From Phellopilus nigrolimitatus (taxonomy: Eukaryota; Basidiomycota; Agaricomycetes; Hymenochaetales; Hymenochaetaceae), in the NCBI GenBank assembly GCA_021029095.1, contig JAJOHG010000001.1, positions 2,108,001-2,172,000 of the forward strand: DNA of 64,000 bases. Reading direction: 5' to 3'. Shown here one piece after another: positions 1-11,539 of this stretch; within the stretch, counting starts at the first letter, position 1, and every line of letters starts with the position of its first letter. Both the position numbers and the translations under genes were made by a program. The notes beneath the pieces were generated by a model, which saw only the letters and a list, made by a program, of their open reading frames with translations, ran no database searches and was not told the origin of the DNA.

Positions 1-965
1 GGTCAAGGGTAGCTCTAAGCGGCGCAAGAGTGACAATAACAATGACAGGTAAAGAGGCTACGCGGGTGACTGAAGGCTGCGTGCAGGAATGTGCAATGTG
101 CACTCGGCGCTGCAAGAGGATGAGAGTAAAGGTTCAAGGATCGATGCAAGTGTAGCAGGTCAGTACCAGCCGAATATATATACTACCGGCAATAAGCGAC
201 TGCTAATTACAGAAACGCGTACCGTGTGATCCCGGTGTTGCAACTGCTGCTCTCGCCACAACAAATTCATACCTGTCGTAAACGTCTCATTCAGACCGAA
301 CTGCCAGGTTTAACCGCGCGGTGTTAGTGCCAGTCTAGGAATCGAAACCCGGTTGTCTCTGGTTGCTGGCGACGTCCCCTCTACCAAGCGGCGAACTCTG
401 GATTCAACCCCTTCCCGCACCCTTCTCCTTCAAGTCAGTCACCCGGCCAATATTTTGATTGATTGGAAAGGCGTCAGCTGCGAGACGAGTACCCGAGCGG
501 CGCAGCAGCTGTACTGTCCTTTCCTTCGCCGGCGCCGCCAACAAGTCACCGCATGGAATCGATCATAATCCACCAGTCAAAACTTGTTAGATGCTGCGTA
601 TGTAATATATGCACGCCTTCTGCGCATACACTCAGGCTGTATTCAGAGAATAACTATCAATCGTACAATCAACTAATTGAAAGCGCGAATCGTTTATCAC
701 CGCCGGACTCAGCGGACTGGAAGCAAGCTATATTCCCACCTTGGAGCAGACTCGACAATAAGGCCGATTTCCGTGGGGCTCGATATGAATAGCTGGCTGT
801 CCGTCTTCTGCCTCTTCTGCCATGTAAGAGGGTGCATTTAAGTATATGCGAGTACGCCAAGCTCGAGAATTCAGAGACGAAGAGGCGTAAGGTGTGAATC
901 TGTGGATCCCGGCTGGCAAAATGCTGAGACCGGCTTACGGCGAATACCGAGTGACCCAGCTTTCC
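1..965. other. Upstream intergenic stretch, no gene seen
   Basis: No reading frame here has family similarity or credible splice partners. The only structured piece I noticed is a degenerate tRNA-like segment on the minus strand around 325-395 (see findings). The right end is the promoter region of the uL1 gene. Confidence 0.5.
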
Positions 966-973
966 TATATAAA
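966..973 (+). promoter_or_regulatory. TATA box of the uL1 gene
   Basis: The octamer TATATAAA lies about 120 bases upstream of the uL1 start codon, in otherwise mixed sequence. Spacing and orientation fit a core promoter for a highly expressed ribosomal protein gene. The transcription start cannot be placed from sequence alone. Confidence 0.5.
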
Positions 974-1093
974 GTAATATTCTTTCACGATCTTCAAAAC
1001 TGTACAGTTCTAAGATACTGAGCTTACTACCCATGCGGCGAATACTGCCGATCTCAAGAACACCTACCCTCAGACCGGTGAAGATTTGTTAAA

Positions 1094-1983
1094 ATGAGGT
1101 GCGCTCGGTCTTTGGTGGACGTCTCGTCGTGCAATATGATTTACCAGCTCTCAACAGCGGAAGCAAGCTCTCAGTGTCAAGTGTGCGGGGTTCCGTCAAA
1201 GAGCTCCTGGCAGCCTCCACCGGCGAAAACCGTCGCAACTTCGTCGAGACCATCGAGCTCCAGGTCGGTCTCAAGAACTACGACCCGCAGCGCGACAAGC
1301 GTTTCTCAGGAACCGTCAAGCTCCCCAATGTGCCCCGCCCGCGGATGTCCATCTGCATTCTTGCGGACCAGGCCGACATTGATCGCGCGAAGCAGATCGA
1401 CCTCGAGTACATGTCTGTTGATGACTTAAAAAAGTACGTGTCTTTATTTGTGCGGTGGAAACGTGGATGTTCATTTGGCCATGCTGTTAGGCTCAACAAG
1501 AACAAAAAGCTCGTGAAAAAACTCGCAAAGAAGTACGATGCGTTCTTGGCCTCCGAAGCTCTCATCAAGCAGATTCCTCGTCTCTTGGGTCCGGGTCTCT
1601 CCAAGGGTACGTATGATCGCGCTTTCCTGATATAAACGCATGTTAATGACTTCATGTTTAGCCGGAAAGTTCCCAACTCCCGTCTCGCACGCTGAGGACT
1701 TGAACAACAAGCTTACCGAAGTGCGCTCGACAATTAAGTTCCAGCTTAAGAAGGTCCTTTGCTTGGGTGTTGCCGTCGGCCACATCCAGATGACTGAGGA
1801 TCAGGTTCTCGGTAACGTCATGTTGGGTGCGTTGATTGATTTATATCTTGTGTTTTATGTTCTACATCTAAATCTCCCACCTTAGCGATCAACTTCCTCG
1901 TCTCGCTACTCAAGAAGAACTGGCAGAACGTCGGATCGCTGCACATCAAGTCGACGATGGGCAAGCCAATCCGGCTCTACTAA
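1094..1983 (+). CDS. RPL1: 60S ribosomal protein uL1 (L10a/Rpl1)
   Basis: Cytoplasmic large-subunit protein of the L1 stalk, which handles release of deacylated tRNA at the E site. The spliced product is about 217 aa, the usual size. It begins [19 protein letters not shown], and the middle and end ([30 protein letters not shown]) are near-invariant in the family. Introns: 1099-1157, 1434-1490, 1607-1661, 1827-1886. The first coding exon is only ATGAG (5 nt), a layout common in ribosomal protein genes. A TATA box lies about 120 nt upstream. Frames join cleanly at all four junctions, so identity is near certain; the exact first acceptor is the least certain point. Confidence 0.95.
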
Positions 1984-2506
1984 ACGTATCGCCAATATGT
2001 TCTAGCGCTTGATATGATATGCATATGGTCGTATGTTGACGTGTTAGGAGGAGACGAGGTTAGCTGGAGGAGATGACAAGGATAAGGACACGGAAAAAGT
2101 TCATGATGCGCTGGCTGTTCTGCCCGTGCTTTGCACCACATGAAGCCCCGCACGCTTGGACCAACGGCTTCAAAGAGGGTTGGAGTCGATTGGGAGCTGA
2201 TTTCACGACGCGGATTCCGCTCGCATTGTGACTACTTTCTGTATTTCTTACCTTCTAATTATGACTAGTTCATGATATGTTGTTTTCTTGTGTAAATGCG
2301 TGCAAACGACAACCCAATGACATGGTAGGCAATGGCTGGCTGGCAATAGGGATCGCATGTGATTGTCGCCTATGACCGGCGATCTTCGCGTTACCTACCA
2401 TTACATTCTTTGCTTTCCTACTCCCTCGTTGAGACCTTGCGTACTTTCGCGTCGCACCCCTAACGACTTTTACGACGCTCAAAAATAAAGCCCTGTCTAT
2501 TGAAGA
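1984..2506. other. Intergenic, uL1 3' region and PXMP4 promoter
   Basis: About 520 bases between two plus-strand genes. I see no coding sequence or RNA gene. It should hold the uL1 3' UTR and the upstream region of the peroxisomal protein gene. Confidence 0.6.
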
Positions 2507-3284
2507 ATGTCGACTCTCAACTCGATCCTTGCCGACCCGGCGTACCACGATCTGTTCTCGATCCTCAAGGGGGCGCGCAATGGCATTGTCTATGGAGTGA
2601 AGATTCGTTTCCCGCATGCGCTCATCATGTCTGTGCTGTTTGGGAAGGGCGAGTGAGTGTTCTCTCTATTGAACGTGCTAGCCACCGTGGAGGCTCATGC
2701 CCCATTTTCGAGTGCTGACGATTTGATTTGCTCATCTTGCCAGCTGGCCCACGCGTCTACGTGCAATTGTACGAATGACCATGCAGCATGCGCTCGGACT
2801 TGCAAAGTTTGTCGCACTGTACAAGACGCTGCTAATCGCGCAGAAGAAGATGCGTAGCGGAAAACCAGCCAACGCGGACACATTTTTCGCGGGCCTCATC
2901 AGTGGATACACTGTCTTTGGCAACCGCACCGCGATCAATGAACAGGTAGACGCGTGTTCCACAATCATATTTGTATCAACTCTAATCACTGGTTATTCGA
3001 AGATCGTGTTATACGTATGCTCCCGCGTCGTCGCGTCGGTCATCGCGCGCGACCGGTCCGGAGCGAAGCACGCACCCCCAGCTCCTGGAACGCTCGCGCG
3101 TCCCCTTCAACCCGATGCACGCCAATTCTCGTTCTTTGCCGCACTCGCGTGGGGCGCCGTAATGTGGCTTTTCGAGAATCGAAGCGAGACGATCCAACCG
3201 GGGATGTGGAGCTCGATGAATTACCTATACAAGGATTCGGAGCGATGGGACAGCCTGCGGACGCTGTTGTGGCATAACAAATAA
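2507..3284 (+). CDS. PXMP4: Peroxisomal membrane protein 4 (PMP24) homologue
   Basis: Integral peroxisomal membrane protein of the Tim17/Tim22/Tim23/Pmp24 superfamily. Introns 2653-2743 and 2946-3002 give about 209 aa. Family signatures in order are GARNGIVYGVKIRFPHAL near the N-terminus, FFAGLISGYTVFG in the middle, AALAWGAVMWLFE, and the C-terminal SSMNYLYKDSERW. These line up with animal PXMP4 along the whole length. Four hydrophobic segments are visible. The first exon is long enough to fix the start. The transported substrate is not known for the family, so I assign membership and location only. Confidence 0.88.
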
Positions 3285-3389
3285 GCAGGTGTATGCGGAT
3301 ATGGACCTGTGGTATTTGAAACCTAGAGTCCTAGATGGTGATGCGTTTACTGTATTTTCCGGACTAATTAATACCCAGGTTGCTAGTTA

Positions 3390-4407
3390 TCATTCGGAAG
3401 CTTGCTTATACGACGCGCGATTTTTTGGCACTTGTACTAAAGGCTTTAGGTTAACGTTGGCTACTTGAGATATGCTATGAGCACCTACTGCAAGCATATC
3501 TGTCGCTGCAAGCCAGGCTTTATGGCAAGTAGGACATTTTGTGAGCTTGCCAAGTTCTATGGACATCTCTGCAGCAACGTCCGTGTCTGTTTCTTTATTG
3601 TAAGTTGCAACATCAAAATTTATTATGATAATGAATCTACCAGCATCAACGTGCGGAAGAAGAGCTCTTCGCTTTTCCTCCCACAGTAATTTGGCAGAGT
3701 CTCTATGAGAAAGACACACGCCATACCCATGGGGAAACAGGTCCTCGTGCAGAAGCAGCTCCTTGATCCTGCATGTCCGGTGGTGTAGCAACAGCAATAA
3801 AGTGTGATACGCCTCTGCTGTCGGTATGGCACTTATCTGTTCCAAGCTATATGTGTGCAGCGGCGGCGTGATGAGAAAGGCGCTCGCCGCGTCTGCGATG
3901 AATGGAAGGGAAAGCTGTGTCGCGAGGCCATACACCACGAGCGGGGCGGTCGACACGTAAGCGGCGAGGTGCGTCTGTAGCGCGTGTATAGTTGGCAGAG
4001 CAAGCGCGTACTTGTCGGCGACTTGGAAGAGGGCCGGGAGAAGGGGCAGTGGAATAGCCGATGTCGGAGCTACGATAGCATATTTTCCGAAGTCCCTTGA
4101 CTCGCTTGAAATTTCATCCTTCGAGTAGGGAGACGGAGGTTCGTGGAGGAGGTGCAGAAGGAGAGAGAGCATGTTCGCAGACTCATAGATTTCCAGGGTA
4201 CGAGTTGGAGTATTCATGGTCCCCTTTCCCTGTTCGCAACATAAGAACATATTAGCTAGGAGAGAGATAAGCTTCAGATAAATTATAGCATCCATTTTAC
4301 TCACAAAAAACGCCGCTTCCTTCTGCAAGTTGCACTTTTTTCACGCCGAACAAGACTTCCTCCGGAAGGCAATGGATAAAGAAGTCTGCCCCGGGAAAAT
4401 TTTGCAT
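3390..4407 (-). CDS. BTB/POZ domain protein, basidiomycete type
   Basis: Two exons, 4407-4305 and 4255-3390, give about 320 aa. The N-terminal part reads as a BTB fold: ADFFIHCLPEEVLFGVKKVQ, then a VFSNMF core helix, then a hydrophobic LSLLLHLLHEPPSPY segment. The 49-nt intron sits inside VF|SNMF. The rest is the helical back region seen in the large Agaricomycete family of BTB-only proteins, ending with a CPTCHKAW pair of cysteines. BTB domains mediate dimerisation and often act as Cullin-3 adaptors; the partner here is unknown. No kelch, MATH or zinc-finger partner domain is visible. Confidence 0.7.
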
Positions 4408-5943
4408 CGTAGTCCAATGTCTATCTGCCTCGACTCGAGGTCGAACGCTTTATAATTACAAAGAAGTCTGGGAAGGACGTGTAGAAGCGTGTAAATGACG
4501 TGGAGCACCACGTGTTTACGACGCGTCCTGCGTTTTGCGCGTATCGGTCACGGGACATCGTCATCTCAGGAAATCAGGGCTCAATGCCGCTGCTTTTCAT
4601 GCTGGAACCAAGTTCGTATGTCACGGATGGTTTAGCATAACGTTTAAAAACATTCATTCTATAAAACTGGGAACACAGACAATACCTTTAATTTCCGAGG
4701 AACTTCAATTAGACGCCCATTAAAATCGCATGGACCACCGGCAACGCGATCAAAAGTCCGACCATCGCACTTCGAGAGGAATCAAAGTTTGTACTGCGCA
4801 TTGATATAAGCAGCAAATTTCACTCACGTCGACGAGGAAGAGGTGTGTAATACGGCCCCGTCTCTCAGACGCTGTAGCTGAAGAATCGGAAAATTTGGGT
4901 CGTGTCGTTCAGGTTCAATGGACAATCGCACAGGTTGCCGCCATCATTGCTTCCGTTCCGAATTTTTTTGCTTCTCTGCAACTGTGTAGGCCTTTCGCGA
5001 CTTCTGATTGTATCATTGCGTGTCCGCGGGATATAAGCAGAGAAGCTAAGATCGCAGAGCTGCCGAGTCATCGCTGGGCCGAGCTTATATGTAGTAGAGA
5101 GAATGTATTTTGGTCACATCCGCATTAAATTTTGCGCCATTCATTGTGGACGTTTCCTGAACAACGCTATGCCACCGGGTAAGGCTCAGAGCAAACAGAT
5201 TTAAGGACAAGAGGAGGTATTAGGTGATAGGGTACAAGGGGATCGTATCCTTGATGGCAGAATGTCATAGAAAAAAAAAGGTCAGCTTTGAGGACATTGT
5301 TGGTGTGACAACAAGAGTTTGACAGCTTGAGAGACAAGATAGGTCGTGAGTGACACCAAATAAGTTCTAGAGTTTCGGAATTGGCTATACGCGGTGTGCC
5401 AAGCGTCCGGTTTGGTGATTAGTTTCGGCGAGGCGCAAGACCGCGTGAGGCCGCGATCTGTATAAATGTAGATCAACTTGAAGGTTCCCACCAGGTGATT
5501 CCCAGAGAAAGAAGAAAATGAGAGAGTTTCCCGAGACCTGAAGGGAATGGCGTTGAGGTCGATCATGCCGAAAGACACATTGACGTCTCGCAGATTAGCA
5601 CTGCCTTAGAGTTGACACGGGAGTTGAGGCGAGTAGTTGACTCGAGGCTTGATTTCTTATTGTCGAACATTGATCGGGTTGCGTTCAATACACAATTTGA
5701 GAAGAGGGCTCGCTCGTCAGTAGATTTGCAAATTGCCATGACAGTCACAATGAGAGTCGCGCTTAGGAGACGCGTTGTTGTAATTTATTTACATTGACGC
5801 GGTCACGCGATCCCAATTTTAGTTTTAGATCAGCGCTTCTCGATGCTTGTCTTCTCGACCGCATACGGCTGCACGTTGCAATACGGTTCTCGACTAACAG
5901 CAGCCACGATAACGATTGTCATACGACAAAGGAAATACGCAGC
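4408..5943. other. 1.5-kb stretch with no supported gene
   Basis: The largest gene-free interval in the left half. Frames of 60-100 codons exist on both strands, but none resembles a family or joins to another by credible splice sites. The minus-strand start of the BTB gene and the plus-strand start of SGF11 flank it, so at least part is divergent promoter. Confidence 0.5.
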
Positions 5944-7642
5944 ATGACTAGAGCGGAAAAAGAGGCGGCTTTAGCGGACTTGGTCAGTGTCCTCAAATCG
6001 GACCGTCGCACTCTGCTACGTTGTCTGGCTGACGAACGAGGACAACCAGTCCTCCCGCATCTTTTCAGCCATGCTTGGCGAAGTTGCGATGGACACTGCG
6101 CTTCAGGTTCACAAGGAAGAGAGACGGAGTAGGAGCGTCTGCGGTGTTTGCGGGATGCGGTTAGTTTGGTTTATGCTACGGTGACTGACGTCACTTATAC
6201 GATATATTTCTAGGTGTGGCCAAGGTGGATTGAATGCTTTTGTTAGTTGTACTCGCTGAAGGAAACCCCACAGAGCATTTGCATGATGCCACAGTCCCAG
6301 GAAGCTCGCGAGCAGCTTCTCCTTCTGCGTCCAATGCAGACGGGACACCGATGGCTAGCTCCAGTATCCCCAGCGGAACAAACAAGACTGACGGAAATGT
6401 AAATCTCGACTGTGTAAACTGCCAGCGCCCTGTAAGCGTTTCTGTCGCCTGTGTCTCTTCCACGGTCGAGCTGCTTAACCCGCGTTTAGATTGCTTCTAA
6501 CCGTTATGCACAGCACCTTGCAACCTGCCTCGGCGTCGGCACAGGCGTCAGACGCTCGGTCCAGAGGAATGCTGTAACGAAAACGAAGTACGAAAACATG
6601 TATTCTAATCAACGGAGCGCCACTGACTTATATGCCTAGGATGAACACGAACGGTCGATCCGATTCCCCTTACGTCGATGAGACCTTAGATGAAACCAAG
6701 ATAGGAGGTAAAGGCAAAACTAGAGCGAAGGCGAAGTCATCAGGTCTGAATCCACTTCGAAAAACAAGTGTAACTCAAGTTCTCACCTCGTTGGAACACT
6801 TAGGGGGTTATGACGATGATCCGAGTGGAACGCAAAAACGGGCGAGTCTTCTTTCTATACCTGCAAAATCCTAAGACCATATTGACCCCACTGGATAGCC
6901 TGGAACCCCTCAAGGTTCCCCATCCAAAAAACAGAAGAGGGGAAAAGGCGCGCGTGAGCGATTTCGCTAGATTCCTCCTACCTACTGACTGTCTAAACCG
7001 TACTAGCTTCTTCCATCCCGCTCGCTGCGTCCGGTACTGGACCCCCTCGGTTGCCTGGAAGTGTATGTCGTTTTATTTCTCTGTTTGAGTTTAAAGCCCA
7101 CAGCGCTCTATAGCATCGCCTTGGGCTTCCCGGCTCGAACCCCAAATCATCTTCTAAGCTGCGTTCAACGCCCACGCCGTCCGTCGCGTCGCTCGTATCT
7201 AAGAACTCGCGGTCGCCGTCTGCTCATTCCGACTCTTCCGACTCGGACGCCGATTCTGCGGGAGAAGCAGAATCGCACTCGTCTGTCGTTGGCGAGCTGA
7301 GCCCGTCGTTGCCAGCGGCGGAGTCCATCGGTCGTAACAATGCACTGGGACGTAGCAGGCCTGGTAGCTTCACTAGTGGGACTGGAAGCGTAGGCGGAGG
7401 TGCGAATGGGAAGGCGAAGAAGGTGACAGGTACGGGTCCTCCAGCGAAGAAACTGCCTCCCCAAGTGCATCGCCTGCCAAGCCCGAAAACGTTGCCCCCA
7501 CCTGTGCCAGTTAGGCGACCTGAGTCGAACTATCTCATTGGTAAGATGATTAATGCTGCTTTTGCTCAGAAGAAGACCTGACAAATAACATCTAACCTGC
7601 GCAGATATTGAAGGCGAAGAAACTGGTTCTGACACGGACTGA
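5944..7642 (+). CDS. SGF11: SAGA deubiquitinase module subunit Sgf11
   Basis: Nuclear SAGA subunit. Its N-terminal helix docks the H2B deubiquitinase and its C-terminal zinc finger binds the nucleosome. Helix: IFSAMLGEVAMDTALQVHKE followed by SVCGVCGMR. Zinc finger: CVNCQRP|IASNRYAQHLATCLGVG, the diagnostic CxxC..HxxxC ATXN7-type finger, split by intron 6432-6489. The basic Ser/Pro-rich tail ends DIEGEETGSDTD. Other supported introns are 5983-6049, from 6160, 6588-6639, about 7065-7115 and the last near 7542-7604. The joins between about 6213-6290 and 6840-6990 are not resolved; one option removes 6248-6293. The finger makes identity secure, the full model less so. Confidence 0.82.
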
Positions 7643-7927
7643 AACCCAGCTGTGTAGCTGTGTTCTACTCCAACACCGTCTTTCCCTCGGTATTTATATG
7701 CTGCACGTCGAAATGCTTTGTCCTTGGATTGCTTTGCTTATATATTTTGTATCTATGCTTTTCTCTCTGCGGTTTAGGTAGTAAATCTTTTCGATTGTGG
7801 TCTATCTGCTATACATCCATAACAGTGACCCACGTTGCGTCGTGTTTATTATTACCATTTACCTTTATGATGTGTACATGCGCAGAAAGATGATGCTACT
7901 CTGTACTTTTGACTGGGCTATATACTG

Positions 7928-10778
7928 TCAGACTGTTTTCGGAAAAAGAGCCCATAAAACGATGAGCGTCGCCGTTTGCGCCACGGTCATATAGACAAGT
8001 ACGCGCGGTCCCTGTAGGTTGGACATAGCACCCACAATGAATGGGAAGATCGCTAGGATAGGAATACGCAAGGAAGTAGGATTGATTGAACACGGGACAT
8101 AAAGAAATGGTGAACACTTACAACTTCCGAGATTTGAGAATCCCGAGCTTCGCACAGAAAGTCTTGAGTCTCATTCCGAAGGCCAAAGCAGAGAAATCAG
8201 ACAAAAACGTACATAATCGCCATCGTTATCATGTGCGCCTCCCTTGGCAACATATCGACTGCAAGTGCGAGCACGCTCGGATACACAGGCCCGTATAGTA
8301 ATCCGATGATGGCCGTCGAAATTGCATTTTCGAGCACGGAGTTGACAAACCAGATGAGGAGGTGCATCGAGAGAGCAACAGCTGGTGTTTTACGACAGCA
8401 ACAGACATGCAATCAACGAATAAGTGCTGTCGTTAGATATAGCTGTAAATGTGGCTTACCTCTGAGGTGTATGATAAGACGGGGACAGAGAAGGAGTGCG
8501 GGGGCAGAATGGTGGAAGGTCCGTCATTACGGTTATAAATCAGATAGAATCGGTTGAGACGACCTACAAAATAACGTGTATAGCATGTTTACGCTGCGTA
8601 AAATTCAGGCTGTTTCAAATAGTACATGGCAAGGGTAGTTGGTGGATCTGCGAAGGACAGTTCTGATGAGGAACAATGCTCACTAAGGGGAAACTATGCC
8701 GGTTGTGAAGCGGCTTATGGCCATCCCGCCCCAGAAGCCACTTGTCACATATCCTACCGTATTCGGATTGGCGTTCTGCGTGAAGGACAAAGTTTGGTGA
8801 AGGAAAATAAAGAATCTTTTAAGAAAGGAATACTGACGCGAGCTACTAAGAGATATGTGGCCATCTAAGAGCGCGTCAAAATCAGATTGGCATTTACGTG
8901 CAACTGATATTGGTGGTCTCACATATCCTTGCGTGGAAGTTTCACTGAAAATATAAGTTGCATTCAGATACAAGACCGCTTATACAGAAAATAACACGTT
9001 TCACCTTCCGCTGTAAATCAACATGAAAAAGGAGAACGCCCATACATAACGCAGAGTCAAGGCGTATCGCAGGGCTGAGGAAAGGGCAATCAAACATTAT
9101 TTAGATAGCGAACTGAGTTAACAAGGGGAAAGAAGAACGAACTCGATCGATTCTTCTGGGTTGCCGAAGGTGCCGACCAAGCCGTTGAGCTTGTCTTCCC
9201 CGTCGGCACCGTATTCGAACGGTCTATTGTCGGAGCTTTCTCTTCCGTGTCTGCATCTCTATCGACCCCATTTGGGCGCACAGAAGGTGTCTCGATGTAT
9301 GTCTCAACACAAAGTGCACTTCCATCATTGCCCTCTTCCGCATAGTCACTCCGCGTTGGCCGGAACGCAAGGGCAAGTAGCAACGTGTTTGTTGCGGACA
9401 GAACGAGAGAGCCGAGGTAGAAATGTGACCACGGGATGCCTCTAGCGAGTAGCGTCTGGCAGACAAAAGGGGACGCGAATGCGCCAAGAGCTATTTATTT
9501 GATTGATGTCGGTGTAAGCTATAGATCTCGCAGCTGCGAAACAACTCACCATTACAAGCATAGAGTTGCCCGAGAGGACGCTTTGGGCTCGCGGCAACAT
9601 ACGCGTTTCTAGACCCTCAACAAGTTAGAGAAGTAAAACGGGTCTAGAAGCAACTTCCTTACATGGTGCCTATGTAAAATAGAGACCGGATGAGTATCAA
9701 TTCATACCAGACGCGAAGCACACACCATTCAAAAATGCTTTTCCGAGCGCCGCGACGAAATAGGCAGCGAGAATATTTACAAAGCCCGTAGCAGTCCCCA
9801 TGAGGATAAAAAAGCAGGCATGGAGAATACTTGCTATCACGAGGACCCGAAATCGCGCTCTCGCAGGCGAAGTTACTTTGAATTTCGCTATTCCATCTGC
9901 GCCCATTCCGGGGAGAGCGCGTCGAGTGGATTCACGCCCACTAACTGTCCTGAAAGAACTGCAGCTCAATCCTCCTTGGCTAGCGCGGAAGCTTCCCAAA
10001 AAGTACATGACTCGTTCAATTAGGATGACGCCGAGAGCGAAGCTGCGTCGTTTTGCAATAAGATTTGATTTGAAGTAGAGAAAGTCATGACGTGTTGGGA
10101 AGACTTACCCAATGGTGCTTGTGATGAACAGCAAGGAAGACATCATATAGCTGAGGTTGAAGTCTTCTTTGATATCTTTAAGTCATCAATGTAATAAGTT
10201 TCTTTAGAGCACTAAGAGTGAGGACCAACATACATGGTAAAATAGTTCCAGTAACTAATAATCAACGCAGGGGGGTGGGGTGGGTGGGGGGGGGGGGGGG
10301 GGGGTTAGAAACAACCGAGAATTCTTCCCAAATAAAAGGCAGATACCTCCATCGGCCCATCCAGCGGTAAGGAGAGCGAAAAAGGCACCAGCACATCTGA
10401 ATCGATACCTATCGGATGCCCTCGAGAAGGCTTCACTCGACCGGGGCTCAATCGATGATGTTCTCGTCTCATCTGACGTTCTAGTCAAGGAGTCACCGTT
10501 AACAGGAAAGAAAGACACGTTGTGTTTGGGAAGGCTACAACTATTGTTGTGCAGGTGCAAAGGTGGAGGTATAGCCACTTCGTTTATGTCCGGATCTCTA
10601 GATTTCTCTATCTGAATAACAATCAGGAAACGACTTTGAAGATACAGAGGAAACAACTCACATTACTCCTCGGCATTTGTGCGTATAAATTGTCACTGAG
10701 AGGTTTACGATGCGTCTCTTGACTCAGAGATCGAGAAAGGTTTCGAATTTTAGGACGCAAGGACTCCGAAGAAGACAT
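7928..10778 (-). CDS. Major facilitator superfamily transporter
   Basis: Multi-exon 12-TM permease, starting at 10778 (MSSSESLRPKIRN). N-terminal half: AGWADGVTGTILPYIKEDF and MMSSLLFITSTIGFALGVIL. Middle: YVAASPKRPLGQLYACN|ALGAFASPFVCQ. C-terminal half: NANPNTVGYVTSGFWGG and GLLYGPVYPSVLALAVDMLP, then PFIVGAMSNLQGP, ending at LWALFPKTV. This resembles the fungal BSC6/FucP-like general-substrate group. Supported introns include 10671-10612, 10346-10257, 10235-10176 and 10108-10043; about ten exist in total. Exon 3 is 21 nt. An acidic cytoplasmic loop between TM6 and TM7 is Ser/Thr-rich. The substrate cannot be told from sequence. Confidence 0.8.
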
Positions 10779-11539
10779 AGATGAGCGAGGCAGTTTGTGC
10801 ACAGACGAGAGATGGAGAAAAGACTCATTGCATCTCTTCTTCTTGTACCCTGCTAGATATCCAAGATGTGTAGTTATTCACGGCACAACACGCATTTCAG
10901 CATCAACTCGAGAAGAATAGTGTTTTGGAGCAGGACAAAGGTCCGAGACTGTGCGGATCGACTGCCGAACATCTAGTGCACGAGAACAAATTGTTTTAAA
11001 ACGTATCAACGTACAGAATCGGATCTAGGTCATTCGTAAAAAGAGTGTGGATTGTAAAATTTCCCTGCACCGGGCCCGAGTCCAAGAAGTTCCGCATATT
11101 GTGAAACAGGAAGTAAGGAGGGAACGTTCTGAAAGATCTCAAGCTGAAGGCACAAACTTCAGATTCGTCGAATGTTTTGAGTGCTTCAAGTTTTTACGGC
11201 TTTGCAATCGAAGGCTCAGAGTCTAGAGCAGATGTTTCCCAGGATTCAGCAGGCCTGAGCATTGTAACGAGAGTAAAAGTCAGAGACTTCTTGACGAACA
11301 ACAAGCATAATAAACTTGTAGGTCATAAGAGACATGTGTTCATGCAGGTTCAATGGCAAGCGGCACGTTCTGGTGGCCGGATTCATTGACATGGTTTCCA
11401 AACCGAGAATAAGATTCGCAGCCAGCAGCTCGCGCCGCGTCTCGCGTCTCGCGTCGCACTCGTATTCACTCTCATGACTAGTCCAGGTCCGCAAGCTCCG
11501 TTTCTCCAAGACAAGTTCTAAACTTACGTGAAATAAAAC
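10779..11539. other. Divergent intergenic region, MFS / PTH2
   Basis: About 760 bases between divergently oriented genes. No supported coding sequence. An upstream non-coding or very short first exon of PTH2 could lie near 11470-11535. Confidence 0.5.

Noticed and set aside
325..395. Functional tRNA gene on the minus strand
   Set aside because: The T-loop has an extra base and no acceptor stem can be formed, so at most it is a relic.
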